This document shows positions 17,526 through 25,674 of a DNA stretch of 35,007 nucleotides, in pieces. The stretch's first letter is position 1. Each line of letters starts with the position of its first letter. This DNA comes from Lactobacillus hominis DSM 23910 = CRBIP 24.179. Lineage in GTDB: Bacteria; Bacillota; Bacilli; Lactobacillales; Lactobacillaceae. The position numbers and the translations under genes are program-made. The notes under the pieces are model-generated. The model was given only the letters and a program-made list of their open reading frames with translations, ran no database searches and was not told where the DNA came from. The DNA lies in contig NZ_CAKE01000017.1 in the NCBI RefSeq assembly GCF_000296835.1, positions 1-35,007 on the forward strand, read 5' to 3'.

Positions 17526-19293
17526 ATTCAAATGCCATTTGATTAGTATATAAGCTGTAATAAAAGCCGCGCTTTTTAATTAATTCATCGTGATTTCCTT
17601 GTTCAATGACATTTCCGTCTTTTAATACTACTATTTTATCGGAATTTAGGATTGTCTTCAAACGGTGAGCAATAACAAAGCTCGTTCTGCCTGCAATTAC
17701 CGCATCCATGGCTTTTTGAATCTTAGCTTCCGTAACAGTATCAACGTTGGAAGTTGCTTCATCTAAAATCAAGAATTCTGGATCAGTTAAGATAGTGCGT
17801 GCAATTGAAATAAGCTGCTTTTGTCCCGTTGAAAAGACAGAATTTTCTTCAGAAACCTGGGTATTATAGCCATCTGGCAAACTAGAAATAAAGTCATGAA
17901 TATTTGCTTCCTTAGCTGCTGCAATAACTTGATCATGACTGGCATCAGGCTTACCGTACTTAATGTTATCTTCTATAGTTCCGGTAAATAAAACTGAATC
18001 TTGTAAAACAATGCCAACATTATTTCTTAAAGACTCTAAGGTAATATCCCGGACATCGACCCCATCAAAAGTAACTTTTCCTTTATTAACATCATAGAAA
18101 CGATTGACTAAATTCATAATCGTTGTTTTTCCTGATCCTGTAGGACCAACTACCGCAACCGATTTTCCTTTATCAACCTCAATATTTACGCCATGCAAAA
18201 TTTCTTTGCCTGGAACATAGCTAAAGTGAACATTTTCTAGTTTTACGCCATCTTTAATCCCTGTTAAAACTTTTCCATTTGCTACAGTATCTTCTTCACC
18301 TTGCTTTTCAACATTGGCTAAACGACGACCGCCAGTTAACGCTAATTGGATCATAGAATAAATTGATGTTAACTGAGTCAATGGTTGAAAGTAAGTTTGC
18401 GAATATTCTACAAAGGCAACAATTAAACCTAATCCCACAGCATGACTCACTTGATTAGTAACTATTAACCAAGCACCACCACCAATAACAATTGCCAAGT
18501 TTAATAAAGAAAGTCCTTGAAGAAGCGGAAATAACATCCCTGAGTAAAACTGCCCTTTAAACATAGCATTACGTACATCGTTATTATAGTGTCTAAAATT
18601 TTGTACAGATTCTTTTTGTAAGCCATTAGTAATGATTACTTTTTGCCCGTTGATTTGTTCATTAACATATCCGTTTAAATCGCTTATTTTATCTTGTTGT
18701 GCATCAAGATATTTGCGTGCTTTTTTCATGATAATAATGCTAATAACAATAATTAATGGTGTCGTGGCAACTGTAAAAATTGCCATTTTCGCATTCACCA
18801 TAAACATCATAATAATAGAGCCGATAAATAAAGCACTTTGCGAAATCACCTCAAACATAGCGTTATTCATTGCATTAAAAATATTATCTAAATCTGAATT
18901 GAATAAAGAAAGCAATTTTCCATCTTGATGAGTATCAAAATAGCGAATTAGCATTCTTTGAAACTTAGAAAAAAGATTTTCACGCATATCATTTGTTGCA
19001 TCAGCATTAAATTTAGACATTACCATCCATGCAATAAACATAGCAATAATTCCTAAGGCATACGAGCCTGCCATATACGCTAAAGCACTATAAAAATAGT
19101 TTAGATCTAGTTTTCCTTGACCAATTTTAGTTGCTGCATTAGTTAGATCACGCACTGCATTTCCCAAAAATAAAGGTCCAATAACTTGAGAAAGCGTAGA
19201 AATTAAAGATAAAAAAATAACTACTAAAATGCCTTTCCAATATTTTCTAAAATACTTAACAAAATATTGCAATGCCATTTTATTCTCACTCAT
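17524..19293 (-). CDS. Heterodimeric ABC exporter subunit, catalytic-type site
   Basis: This 589-residue half-transporter has an N-terminal six-helix membrane domain and a C-terminal ATPase. Walker A GPTGSGKT is near residue 380, Walker B with catalytic Glu is ILDEATSNVD near 509, and the switch His is in VIAHRLKT. Its signature is FSTGQKQ instead of LSGGQ, while its partner has FSGGQ; that imbalance is typical of heterodimeric drug exporters such as LmrCD or BmrCD. Its start overlaps the partner gene by 8 bases. A MarR-type regulator opens the operon, suggesting induction by a toxic compound. The substrate is unknown. Confidence 0.9.
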   Translation of the reverse strand: MSENKMALQYFVKYFRKYWKGILVVIFLSLISTLSQVIGPLFLGNAVRDLTNAATKIGQGKLDLNYFYSALAYMAGSYALGIIAMFIAWMVMSKFNADATNDMRENLFSKFQRMLIRYFDTHQDGKLLSLFNSDLDNIFNAMNNAMFEVISQSALFIGSIIMMFMVNAKMAIFTVATTPLIIVISIIIMKKARKYLDAQQDKISDLNGYVNEQINGQKVIITNGLQKESVQNFRHYNNDVRNAMFKGQFYSGMLFPLLQGLSLLNLAIVIGGGAWLIVTNQVSHAVGLGLIVAFVEYSQTYFQPLTQLTSIYSMIQLALTGGRRLANVEKQGEEDTVANGKVLTGIKDGVKLENVHFSYVPGKEILHGVNIEVDKGKSVAVVGPTGSGKTTIMNLVNRFYDVNKGKVTFDGVDVRDITLESLRNNVGIVLQDSVLFTGTIEDNIKYGKPDASHDQVIAAAKEANIHDFISSLPDGYNTQVSEENSVFSTGQKQLISIARTILTDPEFLILDEATSNVDTVTEAKIQKAMDAVIAGRTSFVIAHRLKTILNSDKIVVLKDGNVIEQGNHDELIKKRGFYYSLYTNQMAFE

Positions 19294-21019
19294 CTAAGTC
19301 ACCTCTTTTTTCTTTTGCTTTTTGAGTACGATAAATATCTTGATAAATTGGAGAAGTCTTTAATAACTCTTCATGAGTTCCTTGGGCAACTAATTTTCCA
19401 TCATCTAATACCAAAATATTATCTGCATTTCTCACAGAAACAATTTTTTCTGCGATAATCATTGTTGTAGTTTCTTTGAGATCATGTTCTAAAGCATGCT
19501 GCACTAATTTTTCAGACTTTGCGTCTAAAGCCGAAGTTGAATCATCCAAAATCAAAATTGGTGGATTACTGATTACTCCGCGAGCGATTGACAAACGTTG
19601 TTTTTGTCCACCAGAAAAGTTGGCAGATCTTTCTTCAACTTCATGATCAAATTCATCAGGATATTTTCCAACAAATTCCTGTGCTTGTGCAATTTCAGAG
19701 GCACGCTTTAGTTCGTAATTTGTCGCATCGCGTTTTCCTTGACGCAAGTTTGAAGCAATCGTTCCAGAAAATAAGATTGCCTTTTGTAAAACCATTGAAA
19801 CTGTATTACGTAGTGACTTTTCGCCAATATCCTTGAGATTTTTGCCACCAATTTTAATTTCTCCAGAATCTGGATCATACAAACGTGGAATAAGCTGAGC
19901 CAAGGTGGTTTTACCAGAACCCGTTGCACCAACTACTCCAACCATTTGTCCTGGTTTAACTTTGAAAGAAATATTTTTTAAAGTTGGCTTATCAGCATCT
20001 GGATAAGTAAATGTAACATTATCAAACTCAATACTGCCTTTTTGTGGTTTATCGTCATCAGTTACAATAAATTGAACATCAGGCTGGGTATTTAAAACTT
20101 CACCAATTCTATTTAGTGACACATTACCACGAGAAAAACTCATCATTACCATTCCACCAATTAAAATAGTAAATAACAATGTCAAAATATAAGAAACGTA
20201 TGGCGAAACCACAGTAACATCAGTTGGGTGAGACTGAATACTAGTTCCAACTAGAAAAATAACCAGTGAAATAATCAAATATGCAATTAACATAAAAGCT
20301 GGCATAATTGCTGAAATCCAATAACCAATTTTAATATTTAGATCGTTTAAACCATCAGAAGTCTTATTGAACTTTTTAATTTCGTTATCTTCTTGATTAA
20401 ACGATTTAACAACACGTACGCCTTGCAAGTTTTCTTTAACTTGAGTAGAAATACGATCCATATAAACCTGAAATTTTGAAAACAATGCATTCATATGACG
20501 CACTACAAAATACCCTACGCCCAACATAGCAACAACCATTAAAACTGCTGCCCACCAGTAACGAGGAATAGTAATAATTGCTAAAGCAAAGGACCCTAAT
20601 AGAATAATGGGAATTCTAAGGAGCTGCATAAACAGCGTCATAATCATATTCATAATCTGGTTCATGTCGTTAATTAAACGCACTACCAAAGAACCAGAAG
20701 AAAATTTTTCAATATTTCCTAAAGAAAAGCTTTGAATTTTTGCATAAGTTTCTTCTCGTAAGTCAGAAGTAACTCCTTGTGCAACTTTAGCTGCATAATA
20801 AACATTAAAAATCCCAGCAGCGATTGCTAAGATACCTAAAACGATAAGCCAGATTCCGTCTTTTAAAACTTCACTTTGGCGATCTGCCAAAATAGCTTTT
20901 TGAATATCTTCTAAAACTCTAGGCTGCCATAAGGTAGCAAACGCAGAAATAATAATTGAAATTACAGCTCCAATTATTTCTTTATGATAATTTTTAAAAT
21001 GTGGTTTTAAAATTCTCAT
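19286..21019 (-). CDS. Heterodimeric ABC exporter subunit, degenerate site
   Basis: This 577-residue half-transporter has Walker A GATGSGKT near 364 and signature FSGGQKQ. After Walker B it reads ILILDDSTSALD, so the catalytic Glu is Asp, and the switch region reads IIAEKIVSV, so the usual His is replaced by Glu. These two changes disable hydrolysis at its own site and match the non-canonical member of heterodimeric exporters. The membrane domain occupies about 1-310. The start overlaps the marR gene (ATGA), and the end overlaps the partner gene, so all three are one transcript. Confidence 0.9.
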   Translation of the reverse strand: MRILKPHFKNYHKEIIGAVISIIISAFATLWQPRVLEDIQKAILADRQSEVLKDGIWLIVLGILAIAAGIFNVYYAAKVAQGVTSDLREETYAKIQSFSLGNIEKFSSGSLVVRLINDMNQIMNMIMTLFMQLLRIPIILLGSFALAIITIPRYWWAAVLMVVAMLGVGYFVVRHMNALFSKFQVYMDRISTQVKENLQGVRVVKSFNQEDNEIKKFNKTSDGLNDLNIKIGYWISAIMPAFMLIAYLIISLVIFLVGTSIQSHPTDVTVVSPYVSYILTLLFTILIGGMVMMSFSRGNVSLNRIGEVLNTQPDVQFIVTDDDKPQKGSIEFDNVTFTYPDADKPTLKNISFKVKPGQMVGVVGATGSGKTTLAQLIPRLYDPDSGEIKIGGKNLKDIGEKSLRNTVSMVLQKAILFSGTIASNLRQGKRDATNYELKRASEIAQAQEFVGKYPDEFDHEVEERSANFSGGQKQRLSIARGVISNPPILILDDSTSALDAKSEKLVQHALEHDLKETTTMIIAEKIVSVRNADNILVLDDGKLVAQGTHEELLKTSPIYQDIYRTQKAKEKRGDLDE

Positions 21020-21465
21020 TTAGCACTTTCCCTCTTTTCTTTTTCTAAAACTTGCCAAAAAGCCTCGCTCCATTCTTCATTTAAGGCAATTAATTGTCGC
21101 ATCTTTTCAGGACCTAATTTGGCCGCAACTTCGTCTTCTAACTTTATTAATGAGGAAATTTTTTCTTTGGCATATTTTTTTCCACTTGCAGTTAATTGAC
21201 AGTACTTAACACGATTATCTTTAGCATCAATAGTCAAACTAAGATAACCTTTTTCTTGTAGTTGATGAATTCCTTTGTTAATCGACTGTTTTGGAAAACT
21301 ACTGCGATTCACAATCTCTTTTTGTGTTAGCTTTTTGCTAAGTAGTAGCTCATACAAGATTATCGTCAAATAGCTGGCCATATGATGTCGACGATCCCAT
21401 TCTTCATAGCCTTTACTGCCACGTACAATTGCTAAATTTAATTTTTCTGTTTCACTATTTTTCAT
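21016..21465 (-). CDS. MarR-family regulator of the ABC exporter
   Basis: This regulator of about 149 residues has a winged helix-turn-helix (LTQKEIVNRSSFPKQSINKGIHQLQEKGYLSL) and the wing DAKDNRVKYCQLTASGKKYAKE, characteristic of MarR proteins. The ATG at 21465 is preferred: the GTG at 21471 is part of the RBS GAGGTGG. It opens the operon with the two exporter genes and probably represses it through the palindrome ACTAATTAGT near the transcription start, with release by a ligand. The ligand is unknown. Confidence 0.88.
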   Translation of the reverse strand: MKNSETEKLNLAIVRGSKGYEEWDRRHHMASYLTIILYELLLSKKLTQKEIVNRSSFPKQSINKGIHQLQEKGYLSLTIDAKDNRVKYCQLTASGKKYAKEKISSLIKLEDEVAAKLGPEKMRQLIALNEEWSEAFWQVLEKEKRESAK

Positions 21466-21493
21466 ATCCACCTCAAAAATAGTAATTTTATGG

Positions 21494-21537
21494 ACTAATT
21501 AGTTAAATATATTAGTATCTATGTGGACTATTGTCAA
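21494..21537 (-). promoter_or_regulatory. marR-ABC promoter with palindromic operator
   Basis: On the minus strand a perfect TTGACA (21537-21532) and TAATAT (21514-21509) are 17 bases apart. ACTAATTAGT (21494-21503), a perfect 10-base palindrome, covers the expected start of transcription, a usual place for a MarR autorepressor. A further TTAGT half lies within the -10 region. Confidence 0.72.
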
Positions 21538-21541
21538 GATC

Positions 21542-21571
21542 AAAAAAAGAAAACTACAATTAGCAGTTTTC
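21542..21571 (-). terminator. Terminator after DUF915 hydrolase
   Basis: GAAAACT and AGTTTTC arms at 21549-21571 with TTTTTTT following on the minus strand. Confidence 0.65.
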
Positions 21572-21575
21572 TTTA

Positions 21576-22430
21576 TTACTTATTCCACAAAAATTTAATG
21601 ATCAATTTATCCACTTGTGTATTTTCATGAAGTTTACTATGTTGCGCCTTCGCTCCCTTAATTTCTACTTCTTTATAAGATTTTGCGCGTCCATTTATTA
21701 AATAACGATATGTTTGAGCTGATGCTACAGAAACTGAGCCATCCCCACGTGAGCCATCTTCTTTATCACCATAAATATTCAAAACTTCAATTTGTCGAGG
21801 ATAATGTCTTCGCAGTGGTAATAGCTGCTTAAAGCTCAGGGCAAACTCATCAGGCTTGCCAGTGGACCTATCAATAATTTTGCCTTGGCGACCAACTTTC
21901 TCTCCCAGCCAGCCATTATAATGTCCTGCAATTGAGACGATCTTATTTATTTCAGGTAACTTTTGATTATCATAATTTTCATTAATATAGTTAGCTACCA
22001 TCAAATTACCATAAGAATGTCCTACAAAATTAATCTTTTTAAATTTATATTTTCTTGTCAAAGCCTTTACGACAGCTAAAACATTCTTGCTTGACCCGTT
22101 ACTGCTATCTTGCAAATTAACTTCTACAATTGGATTCTTCGTTTTTGAAGGTATTTGTCCTATAAATGTAACTTTATTATCTGAACTGACATCAGCTCGA
22201 ATTACTATATTAGTTACATGTGCTTTTTTAGCTGCACTAGTCATATGCTCTTCTGCCTTATAGCTAGAGCCATAACCATGGAAAAATAATGTTGGCGTCC
22301 CAATTTCGATAGTTGATCTTTGATTATCTTTTTTTACTTGGTCTTGCTTCAACCAGTAATATGCGCCTATACCCGCAACTAGAATAACTGCGATCATAAG
22401 TGTTGCGATTAAGATTTTGATCTTTTTCAT
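21576..22430 (-). CDS. Membrane-anchored alpha/beta hydrolase (DUF915 family)
   Basis: This 284-residue protein has an N-terminal membrane helix (about 5-26) with the rest predicted outside the cell. The hydrolase core has HGYGSS at 51-56 (oxyanion region), the nucleophile elbow GHSYG at 137-141 (Ser139), an Asp in NIYGDKEDGS and a His in KAQHSKLHEN, so the triad looks complete. The pattern matches the DUF915 'cell surface hydrolase' family of lactic acid bacteria, whose members include esterases of unknown natural substrate. It is a single-gene unit with a weak RBS. Confidence 0.85.
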   Translation of the reverse strand: MKKIKILIATLMIAVILVAGIGAYYWLKQDQVKKDNQRSTIEIGTPTLFFHGYGSSYKAEEHMTSAAKKAHVTNIVIRADVSSDNKVTFIGQIPSKTKNPIVEVNLQDSSNGSSKNVLAVVKALTRKYKFKKINFVGHSYGNLMVANYINENYDNQKLPEINKIVSIAGHYNGWLGEKVGRQGKIIDRSTGKPDEFALSFKQLLPLRRHYPRQIEVLNIYGDKEDGSRGDGSVSVASAQTYRYLINGRAKSYKEVEIKGAKAQHSKLHENTQVDKLIIKFLWNK

Positions 22431-22489
22431 TGTTAAATTTCTATCCCTTAAACTTACATTTAATAAGTATATTTTATCAAAAAAGTTGC

Positions 22490-22517
22490 TTACGAGAAAA
22501 ATTTTATTATGCTATTC
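22490..22517 (+). promoter_or_regulatory. Promoter upstream of MFS remnant
   Basis: TTGCTT and TATGCT are 16 bases apart, about 55 bases before the remnant's ATG, with AAGGAGAG in between. The regulatory region thus looks preserved although the gene is truncated. Confidence 0.45.
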
Positions 22518-22573
22518 TGATCAGCGACGCATTTTAATAATGGATATCGAAATAAGGAGAGTTATTTAAATAA

Positions 22574-22957
22574 ATGGAAAATAAAGAACACACAGTTATG
22601 AAAGTCATAGTTTGCGTAACTACTACTTCCCCAGTTTGGTACATTATTTTAGCCCACGTTGTCTTGATGGTTGGTTGTCCTTTAGCAATGTCACCATCTC
22701 AAACTTATGCTTTAAACGCTATTCAAGAACCAGTTGCTGCTGACGGCTCCACAATAATGAACACCTTACAACAAATCGTAGGTGCCATTGCCACTGCTAT
22801 TTCTACAATCTTGCTTTCTGTAGGTCAAAATTTTGCTGGCAATGTAAGTAAAGCTCAAGCTTTCACTAATGGAACACACTATGGCTTTTACTTTTCAATT
22901 GTTTTAATCGTTATCGGTTTGCTTTTATCATTTAAGATCAAGAATACTGAGAATTAA
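22574..22957 (+). pseudogene. C-terminal remnant of DHA2-type multidrug MFS transporter
   Basis: From about residue 20 the 127-residue product matches the end of 14-helix drug/H+ antiporters (EmrB/LmrB type): MVGCPLAMSPSQTYALNAI, DGSTIMNTLQQIVGAIATAIS and a last helix before KIKNTEN. Full-length proteins have about 470-500 residues, so some three quarters of the gene is missing. A promoter, an RBS and a short start (MENKEHTVMKV) precede the fragment, which suggests an internal in-frame deletion that joined the original start to the C-terminus. It is unlikely to transport anything on its own. Confidence 0.75.
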
Positions 22958-22988
22958 TTCAGAAATTCATATTATAATAGAAGAAACT

Positions 22989-23034
22989 AAAAAAGATGTT
23001 TTTATCAATTTTTGAGATAAAAACATCTTTTTAT
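22989..23034 (+). terminator. Terminator after MFS remnant
   Basis: AAAAGATGTTTTTATC and GATAAAAACATCTTTTT form a perfect 16-base stem with a T tract. Confidence 0.8.
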
Positions 23035-23056
23035 TTAACTAAGTAAAGGATTATTT

Positions 23057-23272
23057 ATGCGAATTTTTGAAGGCATCGGCTTAATTATTTATCTATTTTT
23101 AACTGCGATTGTAATAAGACATCAAATTCAAGCCAAGAAAAGTTTTAGGACTAATAAAATTAATGCAGAAACATTTCAAAAGTTGACTAAGCGTAATCTT
23201 ATCTTGTTAACTTTGATAGTTATTTTCTTACTTTTATTTTTATACACGCCCTTCAAACTGATTTTTATTTAA
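23057..23272 (+). CDS. Small two-helix membrane protein
   Basis: This 71-residue protein has hydrophobic stretches at about 3-20 and 48-70, joined by a basic segment ([26 protein letters not shown]). AAAGGA lies seven bases before the ATG. Its stop overlaps that of pyrD on the other strand by four bases. No family recognised. Confidence 0.6.
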   Translation: MRIFEGIGLIIYLFLTAIVIRHQIQAKKSFRTNKINAETFQKLTKRNLILLTLIVIFLLLFLYTPFKLIFI

Positions 23273-24185
23273 AGCTCTAATTTTCCTACTAAGTCACTGA
23301 TATGTTCAACCTTCATTTGCGCTAATTGCGAAGTCAATTCTTTAGCTAGTTTAGGGCAAATATTTTCATCTTTAAAATGAGCAGAACCGACTGCAACACA
23401 AGACGCACCTGCTAAAAAGAATTTAATAATATCAGACGCAGTTTCAATACCACCCATTCCAATAATTGGCAGGTTAACTGCTTGATGAACTTGATAAATC
23501 ATTCGTAAAGCAAGCGGCTGAATTGCTTTACCAGAAAGTCCTCCTAAGCCATTGCCTAGTATAGGCTTACGTGTTTTAACATCGATTTGTAATCCTAATA
23601 AAGTATTTATCATGCTCAAACCATCGCCGCCGCCCTCTTTTACTGCTTTCGCAATAGCTACAATATCAGTAACATTGGGCGTTAATTTCACATAAATTGG
23701 ATGGCTAACTTTATTTTTAATTTCTTTAGTTAGTTCTTTTACAACTTTAGGATCAGTGCCGAAATGCATCCCGCCTTTAGCAACATTGGGACAAGAAACG
23801 TTAATTTCTAAAGCATTAATTGGCGCTTGATCTAATTTTTGGGCACATAGACATAATCTTCCATGCTTGCTCCGCCAACACTAGCAATAATAGGTAAATC
23901 AGGATATTTCTGTCTTAATGGCAAAATTTTATCTTTTATTACTACGTTAACTCCAGGATTTGTTAATCCAACTGAATTCATAACACCATCATCGAGCAGA
24001 GCAATTTGTGGCTCAGGATTGCCAGATTTTGGCTTTCTTGTGGTCGTCTTTAAAACTAAAGCCCCTAAATTATTTAAATCCATCTTCTGCGCTGTTTTAG
24101 TATCGCCAAAGCCAAAGGTTCCGCTAGCTGGCATAATTGGATTGTTTAAATTCAAGCCTGGTAATTTTACACTAATATCAGTCAT
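23269..24185 (-). pseudogene. pyrD: Dihydroorotate dehydrogenase (class 1B type), frameshifted
   Basis: PyrD oxidises dihydroorotate to orotate. The N-terminal part (24185-23832) reads [32 protein letters not shown] and [12 protein letters not shown], ending in [14 protein letters not shown]. The correct continuation, [25 protein letters not shown] with the active-site Cys, is present in another frame and runs to [27 protein letters not shown] and the stop at 23269. One base is missing near 23841-23846, where GTGCCC stands for an expected GTGGCCC. Everything else is intact, so the lesion is recent or a sequence error. The start overlaps the MFS gene by 8 bases. Class 1B enzymes usually need PyrK, which is not in this window. 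Confidence 0.85.
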
Positions 24186-25419
24186 TTTGTACCTTCTTTG
24201 GTGTTAGATTCCTTAAACCTGGCAAGCTAATCATGACCAAAAAGCTCAAGATATATAATGCTGACAAAAAGCCCATTACAACGCCCAAGTTATACTTGTC
24301 CATCAAAATTCCAATCACGACTGATGAAAATCCTCCAATTGCACGTCCGACATTAACGATAATGTTATTGGCAGTGGATCGAATTTCAGTTGGATATAAG
24401 CGACTAATTACTGCGCCGTATCCACCAAACATCCCATTTGAGAAAAATCCTACGACTGCTCCGATTAACAATAATGTTGTCATATTGTTCGCCAATGACA
24501 AAGTGTAAACCATAACTGCAGAGCCGATTAGAAAGATACTAAATGCTCTTGTTGGACCAAAGTAATCAAAGATCGAGCCAAAAGTTATCATGCCAATGCT
24601 CATGCCGACAATAGTTGCAATCATCCACAAACTTGAACTTGAAACATTTAAGTTTAATTGCTTTTGCACAATAGTTGGTAGCCAATTCATTAAGCCAAAG
24701 TAGCCGGCAATTTGAACAGTCATCATTACCATTAAGCCTAAAGTTTGAAAGACTAATTTAGGCGTTGAAAACATCTTTTTAACAACATCCGATAAAAGCG
24801 AATTCTTTTCTTGCTTTTTAGCTTCTAAAAACATCTCGCTTTCATGTACGTGTTTTCTAATAAAAACAGTTAAGATTACTGGAATAATTCCTACTAAAAA
24901 CAGCATATGCCACCCTGCTGTTGGAATAATCCAAGCAGCAACTAATGCGGCTAAAATTGCTCCAATTTGTCCTCCAATTGCGGCAATTGAAGTCATCTTA
25001 CCAATCCTGTCGCTCTTAAAATTTTCAGCAATCAACGCAATTCCTACGCCATATTCACCACCGGCACCAATTCCTGCAAGAAATCGTAGTGCGTAAATGA
25101 GATAAATATTATTTGCAAAGGCCATCAAAGCCGTTGCTATGGCGAAAATAATAATTGTGTGGCTGAAGGTTTTAACGCGACCAATCTTATCGCCCAAGAT
25201 GCCAAAGGCAATACCTCCTACTAGCATCCCTAAGTTAGTAATCGATGAAATTAATCCTGCTGCTCCACCTGATAAGTGCAAGTCAGCAATCATTGAACTC
25301 ATCGCAAACGATAAAAAAAGCACATCCATATTCTCTAATGCAAATCCCGAAGAAGTTGATGCAATAACCCACTTCTGGTTTTTAGTTAGACTATGGTTGT
25401 GCCTAGTAATTGTGTCCAT
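24178..25419 (-). CDS. MFS transporter, predicted pyrimidine or precursor importer
   Basis: This 413-residue, 12-helix transporter of the major facilitator superfamily carries the motif [13 protein letters not shown] between helices 2 and 3 and [18 protein letters not shown], which recalls the aromatic-acid/metabolite symporter (AAHS) branch. The ATG at 25419 follows GGAGGA; an upstream TTG at 25434 lies in the RBS. It overlaps pyrD by 8 bases, and its leader contains a PyrR-type hairpin, so it should be shut off by UMP/UTP. I infer a pyrimidine-related substrate such as orotate or dihydroorotate (both acids would suit this branch); uracil is less likely. Confidence 0.8.
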   Translation of the reverse strand: MDTITRHNHSLTKNQKWVIASTSSGFALENMDVLFLSFAMSSMIADLHLSGGAAGLISSITNLGMLVGGIAFGILGDKIGRVKTFSHTIIIFAIATALMAFANNIYLIYALRFLAGIGAGGEYGVGIALIAENFKSDRIGKMTSIAAIGGQIGAILAALVAAWIIPTAGWHMLFLVGIIPVILTVFIRKHVHESEMFLEAKKQEKNSLLSDVVKKMFSTPKLVFQTLGLMVMMTVQIAGYFGLMNWLPTIVQKQLNLNVSSSSLWMIATIVGMSIGMITFGSIFDYFGPTRAFSIFLIGSAVMVYTLSLANNMTTLLLIGAVVGFFSNGMFGGYGAVISRLYPTEIRSTANNIIVNVGRAIGGFSSVVIGILMDKYNLGVVMGFLSALYILSFLVMISLPGLRNLTPKKVQND

Positions 25420-25437
25420 ATTAAATTCCTCCAAAAC

Positions 25438-25455
25438 GAATGCTCTCTGTCATTC
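25438..25455 (-). promoter_or_regulatory. PyrR-type RNA hairpin before transporter RBS
   Basis: On the minus strand GAATG-ACAGAGAG-CATTC forms a 5-bp stem with an 8-base loop, five bases before the RBS GGAGGA. The loop is the same as in the pyrF leader hairpin, while the stems differ in sequence but both pair. A lower A-tract/T-tract stem may extend it. No terminator follows, so regulation would act on ribosome access. Confidence 0.7.
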
Positions 25456-25475
25456 AATTATTTTTTCAATACCAC

Positions 25476-25503
25476 ATTCTACACGCAATTTATTTTTTTA
25501 CAA
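25476..25503 (-). promoter_or_regulatory. Promoter of MFS-pyrD
   Basis: On the minus strand TTGTAA and TAGAAT are 16 bases apart; the RNA would begin near 25469 and carry the PyrR-type hairpin. Confidence 0.5.
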
Positions 25504-25517
25504 GCATAAATTTAGGT

Positions 25518-25546
25518 TTGCTTTTTTATTTTTTTGATGATATGCT
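25518..25546 (+). promoter_or_regulatory. pyrF-pyrE promoter
   Basis: TTGCTT (25518-25523) and TATGCT (25541-25546) are 17 bases apart. The transcript would begin near 25553, just before the attenuator. Confidence 0.6.
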
Positions 25547-25557
25547 TTTGTCAAACA

Positions 25558-25664
25558 AACTTTAAACGGTACAGAGAGACCGCAAGTTATATTGACTTAA
25601 ATATTTTACTTTCTACAAGTCTACACTTGGAGCTTTCTCTGCACCAATGTAGACTTTTTCTTTT
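25558..25664 (+). promoter_or_regulatory. PyrR-dependent transcription attenuator of pyrFE
   Basis: Three competing structures can be drawn. The PyrR-binding hairpin spans 25558-25588: AACTT/AAGTT lower stem, an internal bulge, then CGGT-ACAGAGAG-ACCG (25567-25582), matching the CNGNGAG core of PyrR targets. The antiterminator pairs CAAGT (25583-25587) and GACTT (25594-25598) with ACTTG and AAGTC at 25617-25629. The terminator is AGTCTACA-C-TTGG with CCAATGTAGACT (25618-25655), followed by TTTTTCTTTT. PyrR plus UMP would hold the first hairpin, free the terminator and stop pyrF transcription. Confidence 0.85.
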
Positions 25665-25674
25665 AGGAGGCAAA

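Noticed and set aside
24233-25537. Plus-strand open frames opposite the MFS-pyrD genes
   Set aside because: Antisense shadows with no RBS and no family match.
25534-25674. Upstream extension of the pyrF frame
   Set aside because: Overlaps the promoter and attenuator; the ATG at 25675 has a perfect RBS and gives the normal PyrF length and N-terminus.
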